NCBI RefSeq assembly: GCF_946407605.1
Contig: NZ_CAMJOS010000003.1
Span: forward strand, 1-64,000
DNA from: an uncultured Prevotella sp.
Lineage (GTDB): Bacteria > Bacteroidota > Bacteroidia > Bacteroidales > Bacteroidaceae
Length of the DNA stretch: 64,000 bases
Direction of reading: 5' to 3'
In this document: piece by piece, positions 52,461 through 62,371 of the stretch
Position numbering within the stretch: position 1 is the stretch's first letter
Layout: each line of letters starts with the position of its first letter
The notes under the pieces: model-generated
Databases searched by the model: none
Seen by the model: only the letters and a program-made list of their open reading frames with translations
Told to the model about the DNA's origin: nothing
Position numbers and translations under genes: made by a program

Positions 52461-55400
52461 TCATCCATCAATAAAGTTTCCCAACTTATCTATTAAGCAC
52501 CATCGGTCTTCTAAAAATATACAATTATTGAAATGTTGGGGAGTAACATCAATTTCCGCATATACCCATGCTGTTCCTTCAACAAAGTCCTCTGGCCTTT
52601 TTATCCAACTCCCAGCACTCTCCATTTTAATAAAATTACCATTGACATCAATAAAACCATGTAAATCCTCATTTTCAACATATGCAAGTCCATCCTGAAA
52701 GTGGAAGCCATACTTGTAAATGTCTTCTCTAAAAACATTACTGTTAAAAAACTGACAAGGGATTACCAAATTCCCTTTGAGATCAATAAACCCCATTCTC
52801 CCATAATCATTTTCAACACAAGCTCTTCCTTCCATAAAAGGACAAGCCGAACTCCATTGACATGGGATTACATTATCCCCATAATGGTCTATATATCCCC
52901 ATTTTCCATATTCGGTTTTTACAGGAGCAAGTCCTTCTGAAAAGTCAAACGCGTTACTCCACTTACATTCTATTATACTATTTCCTTCATAATCTATAAA
53001 TCCATACTTTCCTTCTTTGTTTTTAACAAGAGCTCGACCGTCGGAGAACGAGCACATCCAATTCCACTGACAAGGTACAACAATATTGCCTGATTTATCA
53101 ATAACTCCATATTTATTACTATTGTCTGCCACAACTATTAGTCCTTCAGAAACAGAGAATGCATCATTCCAAATACATGGAATAACAATCGTTCCTTTTA
53201 TATCTATGAAACCATTTTTGCCATTATCAGCAGAAACAATGCACAATCCCTCTTTGAAATTTCCAGTTCGTTTCCACTTGCAAGGAATAACGACTTCGCC
53301 TTTTACATTAATAAAGCCCCATCTACCATTATCATTTTGAACTGCAGCAAGGCCTTCAGAAAACTCTTCTACATCATTCCAGATACTGTCAATTACTAAG
53401 TCGCCCTTATAGTCAACAAATCCCCATTTACCCTGTTTCTCACTACTGTGAAGTTTGGCTTGTATAACCCTTTGTGGCCTTTCTTTACTTAAGTTTTTTT
53501 CAAACCAAATCGTAGGAACAGACTTAAGTGCTTCGGCATTTTTTATTTTAGTTTCTACCTCAGCCATCTGCTTTGCACTCTCTTCTGCTCTACGCCTACT
53601 ATCTATCTGCTCTTTTAAATGTACCTCAATAAAATCACTATAAAACTCATTTGGTATCTCAAGCACATATTGTTCATGAATGTCTTCATAATCTAAAGAG
53701 ACGAACTCAACCTTATGCTTTCCAGGCATTAGATGTATGATTTCATCTTTATTGGCTAAAACAAGACAAAGAGGCTTTTTGAAATGCAACAATTTACAAT
53801 CAGAATCAGCTTCAATGTGAATTTCCACGCCTTTGTTTTTTTTCTGTGTCTGTACATATGGTGCTATGCGATCATTGATGAGTTTCTGAATAGATACCTT
53901 AAAGAGACCCTTCATCTGCACTTCGGAGAACTGGTGGGCACCAATTAATTCTTTTAACTCCCTGGGCAAAAACTCGGGTATGCCATCGAACGTGTCATCA
54001 ATAATAATAACTGGTACAATATGACATTGGCACTTGGCTGCGTACAAAATCTCTTCACGCACCCAGTCTCCCTGATTTACACATCGATCAAGTGCCCCCT
54101 TCGTCAAAAGCAATAGGAATACGGGAGCCTGACTAATTGCATCTTTAATTCGTTGGTCGAATACACCATCTTTCAACTCATCAAAGTCAAGAAATACCCT
54201 ATATTGATTCTCAAGTGCCTGTTGTATGGTACGTGCATACTTATCGCCACCCTCACGACGATAGCTGATAAACACATCGTATAACCCCTGAGAGCCCTGT
54301 ACGGACTTGTTAAACTGTGACCTTGGGGGGGTAATCCTTTTTCCCGTCTTATTAAGAAACTCCATCTTTTTGTTCTTGTCGATGACAGTGTTGGTTACGA
54401 CCTCTGCTTTCATACGTTCAATAATGTCCTTAGAGAGTCTACTGGAGGTGTCGATACGGATGAATTGCTCCTTGCCTGTTGTCTTTTCTTTAGCACTAAC
54501 TTTCACAATGCTATTCGCATCTATTTCAAAAGAAACTTCAATCTTCGGAACGTCATGTGGGGCAGGACTGATATCTGAGAGAATGAACATCCCAAGACTC
54601 TTGTTCTGTTTAGCCCAGATATGCTCACCTTGTAGTACATGGATTGTTACCTCTGTCTGATTATCGGTAGTTGTTGTGAAAGTTTCACATTTCTTACAGG
54701 GGATAGTTGTGTTTGCCTCAATGAGCTTATACATCACTCCCCCAATGATTTCAATTCCCAGCGTCTGCGGTATTACATCAAGCAGTACGATTCCGCCTAT
54801 GCTTCTTTCCTTATTAATAATAGCTCCCTGGATAGCCGCCCCTAGGACAGCCATTTCGTCAGGGTTAAAACCTTCTGAAGGCTCTTTGCCGAAGAAGGTT
54901 TTCAAGAGGGTCTGCACAGCGGGGATACGACTTGAACCACCCACGAGGATGACCTCATCGATATCGGCAGTAGAGATGCCTGCGTCGCGAATGGCATTCT
55001 GACAGGGAACCAAGCATGCCTGAATCAGGTCGTTGGCCAATTGCTCGAATTTAGCTCGGGTCAGTACCTTCACAAAATGTTTCGGTACACTGCCAACAAA
55101 CATGATATTTGGAATATAAATCTCTGTGGAGGTAGACGAGGAGAGCTCTATTTTCGCTTTCTCAGCGGCATCTTTCAGACGTTGCATGACTATAGGTGTA
55201 AACTTCAACTCAATGCCTTCATCATTCTTGAATTCTTGAGCTAGCCAATTAATTATAACCTTATCGAAATCGTCCCCACCAAGATGTGTATCTCCGTTCG
55301 TGCTGAGTACCTCAAACACGCCGTCACCAAAGTCAATAATGGAAATGTCGAGCGTGCCACCGCCAAGGTTGAAAACTGCAATTTTTATGTTTTTATTCGC

Positions 55401-55940
55401 ATTGTCGACACCATAGGCCATAGCAGCAGCTGTAGATTCGCCAATAATACGACGTACATTCAAACCAGCAATCTGTCCAGCTTCTATCGTGGCTTGACGC
55501 TGTGATTCGCTGAAGTATGAGGGTACAGTGATAACGGCATCTTTTACCTTTTGCCCAAGATGGTTCTCTGCAATTATCTTCATCTCATACAAAATTGACG
55601 CACTGATTTCCTGCGGAGAGTATTTGTTGCCATCAATCATGATGTATGGGTAGCCGGTTTTACTCATAACCGTATATGGAACATAACTAATATCCTTCTG
55701 GACCTGTTGGAATGTCTCACCAAGAAAATGTTTTATGTTATAGATAGTATTTTTAGGATTAATAGAGGCACGTTGTTGACTATTTAGTCCAACAAGTCGC
55801 ATATTATCCTCTAAAAAGGTGACAACAGAAGGTGTAAAGCGTTTTCCTTCATTGTTAGTAAGAATGATAGGCTTGTTACCATCAAAAACGGCAACACGTG
55901 TATTTGTTGTTCCAAAGTCAATACCTATGATCTTCCCCAT
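52461..55940 (-). CDS. Hsp70-TIR-WG-repeat fusion protein
   Basis: 1159 residues. Hsp70 nucleotide-binding domain 1-385 ([41 protein letters not shown]), a substrate-binding beta domain to about 510 without the usual helical lid, TIR domain about 553-690 ([12 protein letters not shown]626-V-R-E-E630), a PEGA-like beta segment about 703-775, a coiled coil about 775-805, then seven or eight WG/KWG repeats about 836-1159 ([29 protein letters not shown]). The Hsp70 catalytic motifs look intact. It could couple misfolded-protein sensing to TIR activity. A diverged cassette (C) lies 155 bases upstream. Confidence 0.9.
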   Translation of the reverse strand: MGKIIGIDFGTTNTRVAVFDGNKPIILTNNEGKRFTPSVVTFLEDNMRLVGLNSQQRASINPKNTIYNIKHFLGETFQQVQKDISYVPYTVMSKTGYPYIMIDGNKYSPQEISASILYEMKIIAENHLGQKVKDAVITVPSYFSESQRQATIEAGQIAGLNVRRIIGESTAAAMAYGVDNANKNIKIAVFNLGGGTLDISIIDFGDGVFEVLSTNGDTHLGGDDFDKVIINWLAQEFKNDEGIELKFTPIVMQRLKDAAEKAKIELSSSTSTEIYIPNIMFVGSVPKHFVKVLTRAKFEQLANDLIQACLVPCQNAIRDAGISTADIDEVILVGGSSRIPAVQTLLKTFFGKEPSEGFNPDEMAVLGAAIQGAIINKERSIGGIVLLDVIPQTLGIEIIGGVMYKLIEANTTIPCKKCETFTTTTDNQTEVTIHVLQGEHIWAKQNKSLGMFILSDISPAPHDVPKIEVSFEIDANSIVKVSAKEKTTGKEQFIRIDTSSRLSKDIIERMKAEVVTNTVIDKNKKMEFLNKTGKRITPPRSQFNKSVQGSQGLYDVFISYRREGGDKYARTIQQALENQYRVFLDFDELKDGVFDQRIKDAISQAPVFLLLLTKGALDRCVNQGDWVREEILYAAKCQCHIVPVIIIDDTFDGIPEFLPRELKELIGAHQFSEVQMKGLFKVSIQKLINDRIAPYVQTQKKNKGVEIHIEADSDCKLLHFKKPLCLVLANKDEIIHLMPGKHKVEFVSLDYEDIHEQYVLEIPNEFYSDFIEVHLKEQIDSRRRAEESAKQMAEVETKIKNAEALKSVPTIWFEKNLSKERPQRVIQAKLHSSEKQGKWGFVDYKGDLVIDSIWNDVEEFSEGLAAVQNDNGRWGFINVKGEVVIPCKWKRTGNFKEGLCIVSADNGKNGFIDIKGTIVIPCIWNDAFSVSEGLIVVADNSNKYGVIDKSGNIVVPCQWNWMCSFSDGRALVKNKEGKYGFIDYEGNSIIECKWSNAFDFSEGLAPVKTEYGKWGYIDHYGDNVIPCQWSSACPFMEGRACVENDYGRMGFIDLKGNLVIPCQFFNSNVFREDIYKYGFHFQDGLAYVENEDLHGFIDVNGNFIKMESAGSWIKRPEDFVEGTAWVYAEIDVTPQHFNNCIFLEDRWCLIDKLGNFIDG

Positions 55941-56018
55941 ATTGCAATTGTTGAATTTTTTATTATTTCTTATTAGGTGTTCGAAGACGGTTCATCATCA
56001 ATCTGTCTGAGACTATCA

Positions 56019-56644
56019 TTATAATGCGCCCCATTGCTTTACAATCTCAAGATGATACAAGTGGCTTCGTATAATTGTTTTAGGTTGTTGGCAGCAAAAG
56101 TACAAAAAAGAATTGAAAACAGAGCGTATTTTGCAAAAAACTTTCAACATTTCAGCAAAATACACTCCAAGTACAATACATGCTTTTTGAAGCCATCTTT
56201 TTACGGGAATGTCAGGCGTACTAATGAGATAGCCCTTTAGGCGGTCGATGGCCATGTCAAAGTATTCATGGCTTACTGCGGAGATTGCCTGGTAGTTTGG
56301 CAACTCCTCTATCCCCTTGGGCATCTCTTTTGGCCATTCGAAACCATCCAGCATTACTGGAATAATGTTCTTTTTTTGTTCTATCGCACAGCTTACTTCA
56401 CGTCTTATCCAGTCATTCTCATCTACACAACGATCCAAGGCTTTTTCCGGCAATACCAGAATAAAGTCCTTGCAACCACCGATAACTTCTAGAGTTGTTC
56501 ATTAAACTTTCCCGAGGTCAGCGTGTCCACGTCAAAAAAGACGTGATACCCCGCATGCCTCAGTTTTTCTGCAATCAACTTCGCAGTATCATATGCTGTG
56601 CGGCGATAACTGATAAAAATGTTGTAAGTTTTCTTTCTTGCCAT
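56019..56644 (-). pseudogene. Frameshifted, truncated TIR gene
   Basis: From ATG at 56644 the frame encodes YNIFISYRRTAYDTAKLIAE and VFFDVDTLTSGKFNEQL, then TAG. One missing base restores ..EVIGGCKDFILVLPEKALDR and WIRREVSCAIEQKKNIIPVM down to the start of a membrane segment (WLQKACIVLGVYFA). After that the frame runs through cassette C and ends at 56019. A paralogue of 42220-43467, disabled by a one-base deletion and by loss of the 3' half at the cassette junction. Confidence 0.85.
56095..56163 (-). promoter_or_regulatory. Diverged island promoter cassette C
   Basis: TACTTTTG on the minus strand at 56095-56102, with the same downstream leader (GCTGCCAACAACCTAAAAC) as cassette D. The inverted repeat is different: GTATTTTGC (56126-56134) and GCAAAATAC (56155-56163), 20-base loop, and there is no TTG at the usual distance. 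Upstream of the Hsp70-TIR gene and joined to the broken TIR gene. Confidence 0.6.
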
Positions 56645-56734
56645 ATCTCAGAGCTTTATTCTATTTTAACAATCCAGATTCGTACCAACTATAGACTGAG
56701 CGTACTTTCACTCAGTTTCATGTCTGGTCATAAT

Positions 56735-57247
56735 TTATAATTTAGCCCCACACTCCGGACAGAACTTGGCAGAGCCAATGATTCTGGCACCACATTCTGT
56801 ACAGAACTTGGTACCTGCAAATGATGCCTGGGAAGTGCTGCCTGTAGTTGAAGAATAACTTGCACAAGCCCGTTCTGCAATCTCTAGAGCCTTGTCATCG
56901 AGTTTTGACTGCTCTACAAGGCCCCAGATCTGCGTAATCAGTACAGGCCAGAAGAAAAGCATGGAGATAACGGTAGGAATAGCCTGCTGCCCAAAGATAC
57001 CAACATTGGCATGGAATAAGACTCCATCGGATTGTGGTGTAAGGGAAATCTTCAATGCTGAACGCATGCCAATGACAGCCTTGAACATATTTCCTTTGGT
57101 GATACTGATGTCACGACCGCCACTCATCAATGTATCGACGTTCACTTCAAAGCCGTCTAATACAAATTCCTTACAGATAGCATCGGCTATGTGGGGAATG
57201 CTTGAAGTAGGTGCTGCCAACACCTTCTTTTTACTATAGGTTGCCAT
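56735..57247 (-). CDS. Zinc-ribbon protein with one hydrophobic stretch
   Basis: 170 residues. N-terminal alpha/beta part (about 1-85), a hydrophobic segment IPTVISMLFFWPVLITQIWG (about 90-110), and a C-terminal zinc ribbon FCTECGARIIGSAKFCPECG. The same ribbon type ends the M48 peptidase two genes upstream, so the set may form a complex. Overlaps the preceding 89-residue gene by 14 bases. Function unknown. Confidence 0.75.
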   Translation of the reverse strand: MATYSKKKVLAAPTSSIPHIADAICKEFVLDGFEVNVDTLMSGGRDISITKGNMFKAVIGMRSALKISLTPQSDGVLFHANVGIFGQQAIPTVISMLFFWPVLITQIWGLVEQSKLDDKALEIAERACASYSSTTGSTSQASFAGTKFCTECGARIIGSAKFCPECGAKL

Positions 57248-57503
57248 AATTGTTCAGATTTTGAAGTTCGTGATAATGATAAATAGCCGAAAGTACATTG
57301 GTTTCAGCAAAGAGTTGTTTGATGAACTGCTGTTCTTCCTCGCTAAAGCGCTGCTCTGCCTCATGAAGCAGATTGATGACACGCTCCGACTGCTCTTTCA
57401 GTTCTTCTTCAGTGACGATACCGTCGGCCATGATTTTCTGGAATGAAGGTTGCTGGGCAATCAGTTCATCCATATTGATTATTCCTTGTTCGTTGAAAAG
57501 CAT
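57234..57503 (-). CDS. Small acidic helical protein
   Basis: 89 residues, or 79 if MDELIAQQ is the start. Entirely helical and acidic (GIVTEEELKEQSERVINLLH, FSEEEQQFIKQLFAETNVL). It sits between an M48 peptidase and a zinc-ribbon protein, 12 bases after the former. Not recognised; it could be an adaptor or inhibitor of the peptidase. Confidence 0.7.
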   Translation of the reverse strand: MLFNEQGIINMDELIAQQPSFQKIMADGIVTEEELKEQSERVINLLHEAEQRFSEEEQQFIKQLFAETNVLSAIYHYHELQNLNNYGNL

Positions 57504-57515
57504 AATAGTATTGTT

Positions 57516-58400
57516 TTAGAGTTTTTGACCACAGTTACGACAGAATTTCCAACCATTCTGGATGGATGCTCCGCACATCGGACAGCATGTTGAGTTGGCA
57601 GAGCCATTTGTCGGTATTCCTCCGTTTTTGATAATCCGATACTGTTCGCTGTCGCCCCATTTCAGAATCTCACGTACTCGTACTGCAGAGAATGGATGAT
57701 CCAGACCTGCGATGACAGATAGCTGAAGTGCTTTGTTCCATAGACCATCATTCTGTATCTTATCATATTCGTCTGCTTGCTTGGCCCATTCATTCAAGTC
57801 TATATTTGCCGTGATGCTCTTAGGTCCGCCAGATAGGCGTGCCATGGTGCTGGCTACGATCTCTGGTGAGGTGATGATGCTGGCAGCTCGGTCGGCAGAC
57901 AACTCGCTCTTTCTGCTCCAATAGCAGAGCGCATATTGGACAGGGATGGCCAAGGTGCCCAAAATGCCGAGGTTGGCAAGACCACTACTCAACCATCGTG
58001 CTACTGTGTGATAGAGTACATGACGACAGAGAATATGACCGCATTCATGTGCGATGACCGAGTCCAACTCTTTTTCGTTCATCATTTCTACTAAACCGGA
58101 AGTCACGGTGATGTAGATACGTGTGTCACCGGATGTCCAGGCATTGGGCACAGGACTCATCTGTAGGTAAAACTCAGGTTCCGGGATTCCCATCTTTTTG
58201 CAAATGGGTGGAAGGTGATGATATAACTCTGGCATCTGTTTCTCAGATAATCTGATGGTAGATGCCATGTTCATGCCATATTGAAGAGTCTCAATGCCTA
58301 TGGATAGAATCTTCTTGACGATGGCCGCAAAGCCTGGTATACCCTCCATTTGTCGGAGAGCGGCCGCATCTTCAGGGTGTATAAAATCTGACGGTTTCAT
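57516..58400 (-). CDS. M48-family metallopeptidase with C-terminal zinc ribbon
   Basis: 294 residues. The zinc site is HECGH in LDSVIAHECGHILCRH, with the third ligand expected in ELSADRAAS (E of ELSAD). The N-terminus resembles HtpX/Oma1-like proteases, but only one hydrophobic segment is seen (LSSGLANLGILGTLAIP). A C-terminal ribbon CCPMCGASIQNGWKFCRNCG follows. First of a three-gene unit; a weak TAACTTTA box lies about 25 bases upstream. M48 proteins handle membrane or misfolded proteins; substrate unknown. Confidence 0.85.
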   Translation of the reverse strand: MKPSDFIHPEDAAALRQMEGIPGFAAIVKKILSIGIETLQYGMNMASTIRLSEKQMPELYHHLPPICKKMGIPEPEFYLQMSPVPNAWTSGDTRIYITVTSGLVEMMNEKELDSVIAHECGHILCRHVLYHTVARWLSSGLANLGILGTLAIPVQYALCYWSRKSELSADRAASIITSPEIVASTMARLSGGPKSITANIDLNEWAKQADEYDKIQNDGLWNKALQLSVIAGLDHPFSAVRVREILKWGDSEQYRIIKNGGIPTNGSANSTCCPMCGASIQNGWKFCRNCGQKL

Positions 58401-58499
58401 ATTTGTTGTTGGTATAATTCGGCTGTAAAGTTACGAAAAAAACATCATATAAGAAAAAAATCTTAAAAAAATATCCGGGCACTAGTGATTGTACTTATT

Positions 58500-61400
58500 T
58501 CATTTTGCTTTTTGTGCAGTTATTAATTGTTGAAACTCTGAATAATACAAAACACAATCTTCTATTTGGATAGTATTGTCCTCTTGGTCTTGATTAATCC
58601 ATGAAAAATCTATAGGTAATACGAGACGGAGCTGGCTGTCCATAATCCCATATTTCTTGCCTTTACGCACAATCCTATATCCGTTAACAGGATTGTTGAT
58701 ATATGAATAATCTGGTTCGACGACCCATTCTCCTTTTTTATTAATCAGTCCATGTTTACCTGGGGCTGCAACCATGGGACAATATCCATCATGAAAGACG
58801 AAGTCTACCACGTCTCCCGCAGAAGCCTCTTCAAGATGATAATCAAATATGGGTTCTATAGCGTATCTTCCTTCTTTGTTAATAAAGCCAAGTTTGCCGT
58901 CCTTCTCAACAGCTGCCAGTCTTTCAGAGAATAACCATGCATGGTCGTATTTTGCTTCAATAGTTCTTGACATGGTGCCATTGTGCATGAAGAAACCGCG
59001 TTTTTGTGTATCAAGGGTCCTATAGAAATATATGCTATCACCCTCGTCCATATGCCGATTATACCAATCAACAGGTGGGGTTAGCAGTTTCTTGTCTTTA
59101 TTAGTAAAGAACCAATACTCAATGTCGTCACCAAATCCTTTCTGCATTTTGATTATTGAATTGTCCAAATAATACCCAAAATCATAATCGGGATAATTCC
59201 AATACTCTATTAGGCTTTGTTTTAGTTTCAAATATTCCTGCGACGTCGTATCGTTGTATATACCATAGGCTACGTATTTGCGGAAGTCTTCGCAAATGCC
59301 ATAACCAACGTGTTTTATATAACCATAATCCTCATAGTTGACATCCTTGTACTTCTCTAATAATTTGAATGCTTCATCATATCGCTTCTGGAAATATAGC
59401 GCAGAGAATAGATTGGTGTATAAAATCATTCGTGTAGAATCTAATCTTAATGCGGCAAGTGATGCTTTCTCAGACTCAACAAATTCACGTGAAAATAGTT
59501 TGAAGAAAGATAAACCAATATAATAACCACATGAATCATCTATGTTCTTGCACTTAGGATATATCGTGTCGAGAAGCAGTTTGCTGGTTGTCCCGTCGGG
59601 GTCCATAGACAGTAGTCCTAAGCTGGCAGAGATGGCAGATTTGTAAGTCGAATATGATATGCTGTCTTTCCCGTTTTTTAATAGTTCCAGATATGCAATT
59701 CCATTTTCGTCTATGTGATTCCGTAACTTTAGATAATAATCTTCAGTCTTACTTCCTACCTCTGCTTTCATATATTGTGAATGTGTGTCGCTAATCAAAT
59801 TAGACACGAAACCTTCGAGTATCCTTTCGTGGATTTCCGAATTGACCTCCGAATTATTTTGAGCCAGGAGATAGCGTATGTATTTTATCTGATGATTATA
59901 AGTGCTGGATGACTCCATAGTTGGGGTAATCAAGTCTGTGCAGATATTATCCATATCCAGGTGATCAGAACAGTTCCATTCTTCCTTTTTGCCGTTAATT
60001 GTGGTATGGAACGTTATTTCACAATCACTGGAATATGTGAAATAGTCGTTTTCGTAGGAACTGAGCCCACTGCTATTTTCGAAATCCACGTTAGCATATA
60101 CACTTTTGTCTATACTGTCGAACAGGACCGGTATAACCAAATTGTTACGGTCACGTACGCCGCGATGGCCATCCTTGTCCTTTACTATCATGAATCTGAC
60201 TGTCTGATAGTTATTGATGACACCATTTTGGGTGCGGACGTAGTCGGGTAGTGAAAACACATTGTAACCCATTGAAAGCAAAGGGATGATAAAAAAGGCT
60301 ATGCTCCAGAGAATCCCCGTTCTTCTGCATTTCTGTAACAACGTGTCATTGTTTTGTCGACTGTTCACAAAGAAATAGACAGTAGTCAACAATAGTATCC
60401 AGCAACTTAGCATCCACCATAAATGACCAAACCAGAATTGTGAAAGAACAATAATAATTAAAAGTACGATTTGTATCAGATAAGTGACTGCAGACTGCCA
60501 GTTAAACAATCGAGTTAAACCGTTAAGACTACTTATAATCGTGAAACATGTTATACCAAATAAAGGTATGGCAAATATGGAATAGGTGACATTGAGCGTG
60601 AGGCCAATGAGGAAAGCTACAAAGGTGATGAAGATTAATATCTCATATTTTAGGATAGTAATAAGACTTGAATAATCGCGATATACCTTTTGAAGAACTA
60701 TATAATCAAGTGCCTTCCCGATGCTTCTTTTCTTGTTGAAACGAAGCGAGTTGAAAATATGTAGTAACGGATACAGACACCATATAAGTAATAAGGCATT
60801 AGTCAAGTATGCGGTGGAATCCAATGCATCTGTTAATATCAAGGTGAAAAATATGAAGATGTTGCCGATAAAAGCCAAAGCAGAGACCCAAGATGCATTG
60901 CGGTCTTTTGTGAAACGATAGGGCAAAATGCAGTATCCAATGAGCAACATCGCTAGAAAAGCAATAGCTGTAAAAATGGTTTCTACTTTATAAAAATGGA
61001 GCATCTTGGGTAGAATCTGACTAGTGTAACCATTGAAGGAAATCAGCATAATGCATAATAAAGTCAGTGAAGTGTCGAAAATATAGCCAATGTTTCTGTA
61101 AATGCTTGACTTCTTACCAGTCTTGGCTTGGCGTTTGTCTCGATGCTCTTTGGCTATAGAGCACAGTACATCGTGAGTAAACTCCATACGCTCAGTACCC
61201 TCTGATGTCTCTATACGAATGAGTCGTTTGTTACTCAAATAATTCAGTTCAGTTCGTTTGATGCCGTTTTCTAGCACGTCTTCCAAAGCCACAGTATTTC
61301 GGAATCCGCTACGTGTGAGCAGATGTGCTTCAAGATATTCCATGGTACGAGTCGACACCAACTTCATTGTATTTTCATAGAAAGAAGAAAGGATATTGCT

Positions 61401-62363
61401 GCCGAACTGTTCAATCAGTTCTAAAGTAATACAATCCTTTTTCAGTTCTGCAGCTTTGTAATAGAGCTCAGAGCAGAAAAGTGATAGGATGGAGGTGTCA
61501 ATAGAGAGATTCTCAAGAAAAGCTTCATTATCTCTTACCAGTCGTCCAGAAACCTTGCTTATGATGCCGAGAGCAACCTCGCGATTCACGATTTCGGGCA
61601 TGGGCCGCAAAATTACATCGAGTGCCTGCATGCCATTCATCCTCTTGATGCCTATGCGGTTTTTGCGTAGAGCTGGAACGTCGTAGGCATAATCCTCGAG
61701 ACGTGCCAAGAAATCCTCACGCATGATGAAAACCAGTCGGAAATCTTTGTCTTCGTTTAGGTCAATATAATTGTCTTGTTTCTCAAGCAATTGCGCCATT
61801 ACAGTTGGCGGTACGTCATATTGCAACGCATTGATGCTATCGAAGAAATCTTGAATAACATCTGTTTTGTTGTTTTGTGTGAATATTTCTTCGAACTGGT
61901 CTATAAAGATGACAGGAGATATGTGGTGGTTAGTCTCCGACCAGAAAACTGAGGTGTGGAAAAACAACCAAAGTTTCTCTGACTCTGGTACGACATCCAT
62001 TTTCTGCCCATTATCATCAGTTGTCTTGGCATTTAGCCCGTCCACCGTTTCTATCTCACCATTTGCCTTGACAACGGCATCGCTTATGGCTTTGATGATC
62101 TGTTCGCTATATGTTTTGTCTCCACCATGAACCAAACGGATGCGTACTGGCAGATAGCCATCTGCTTCCAGAAGAGGGCACATGCCGGCATTGATGAGTG
62201 ATGTCTTGCCAGCTCCAGATATGCCATAGATGGTAGTTGTCAGATTGTTACAGACAGAATCCTTCAGTCCTGCCATGTCCTTTTCACGTCCGAAAAACCT
62301 ATAGGCATCTTCATACTCATATGATGCCAGTCCCAACCAAGGATTATTATGATTATTCAACAT
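58500..62363 (-). CDS. STAND NTPase with multi-TM region and WG repeats
   Basis: 1287 residues. NTPase at about 8-400: YEYEDAYRFFGREKD, Walker A GISGAGKTS (47-55), Walker B-like VIFIDQFEEIF (near 153), winged-helix region to about 410. About eight or nine membrane segments at roughly 440-705. A TPR-like helical part (about 850-1040), then WG repeats at about 1150-1270 (KLGFINKEGRYAIEPIFD; KHGLINKKGEWVVEPD). This is the novel-STAND-1 type common in bacterial conflict systems. It follows the SIR2-TIR gene by eight bases, so both are one unit under cassette D. Confidence 0.88.
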   Translation of the reverse strand: MLNNHNNPWLGLASYEYEDAYRFFGREKDMAGLKDSVCNNLTTTIYGISGAGKTSLINAGMCPLLEADGYLPVRIRLVHGGDKTYSEQIIKAISDAVVKANGEIETVDGLNAKTTDDNGQKMDVVPESEKLWLFFHTSVFWSETNHHISPVIFIDQFEEIFTQNNKTDVIQDFFDSINALQYDVPPTVMAQLLEKQDNYIDLNEDKDFRLVFIMREDFLARLEDYAYDVPALRKNRIGIKRMNGMQALDVILRPMPEIVNREVALGIISKVSGRLVRDNEAFLENLSIDTSILSLFCSELYYKAAELKKDCITLELIEQFGSNILSSFYENTMKLVSTRTMEYLEAHLLTRSGFRNTVALEDVLENGIKRTELNYLSNKRLIRIETSEGTERMEFTHDVLCSIAKEHRDKRQAKTGKKSSIYRNIGYIFDTSLTLLCIMLISFNGYTSQILPKMLHFYKVETIFTAIAFLAMLLIGYCILPYRFTKDRNASWVSALAFIGNIFIFFTLILTDALDSTAYLTNALLLIWCLYPLLHIFNSLRFNKKRSIGKALDYIVLQKVYRDYSSLITILKYEILIFITFVAFLIGLTLNVTYSIFAIPLFGITCFTIISSLNGLTRLFNWQSAVTYLIQIVLLIIIVLSQFWFGHLWWMLSCWILLLTTVYFFVNSRQNNDTLLQKCRRTGILWSIAFFIIPLLSMGYNVFSLPDYVRTQNGVINNYQTVRFMIVKDKDGHRGVRDRNNLVIPVLFDSIDKSVYANVDFENSSGLSSYENDYFTYSSDCEITFHTTINGKKEEWNCSDHLDMDNICTDLITPTMESSSTYNHQIKYIRYLLAQNNSEVNSEIHERILEGFVSNLISDTHSQYMKAEVGSKTEDYYLKLRNHIDENGIAYLELLKNGKDSISYSTYKSAISASLGLLSMDPDGTTSKLLLDTIYPKCKNIDDSCGYYIGLSFFKLFSREFVESEKASLAALRLDSTRMILYTNLFSALYFQKRYDEAFKLLEKYKDVNYEDYGYIKHVGYGICEDFRKYVAYGIYNDTTSQEYLKLKQSLIEYWNYPDYDFGYYLDNSIIKMQKGFGDDIEYWFFTNKDKKLLTPPVDWYNRHMDEGDSIYFYRTLDTQKRGFFMHNGTMSRTIEAKYDHAWLFSERLAAVEKDGKLGFINKEGRYAIEPIFDYHLEEASAGDVVDFVFHDGYCPMVAAPGKHGLINKKGEWVVEPDYSYINNPVNGYRIVRKGKKYGIMDSQLRLVLPIDFSWINQDQEDNTIQIEDCVLYYSEFQQLITAQKAK

Positions 62364-62371
62364 AGTTTGTC

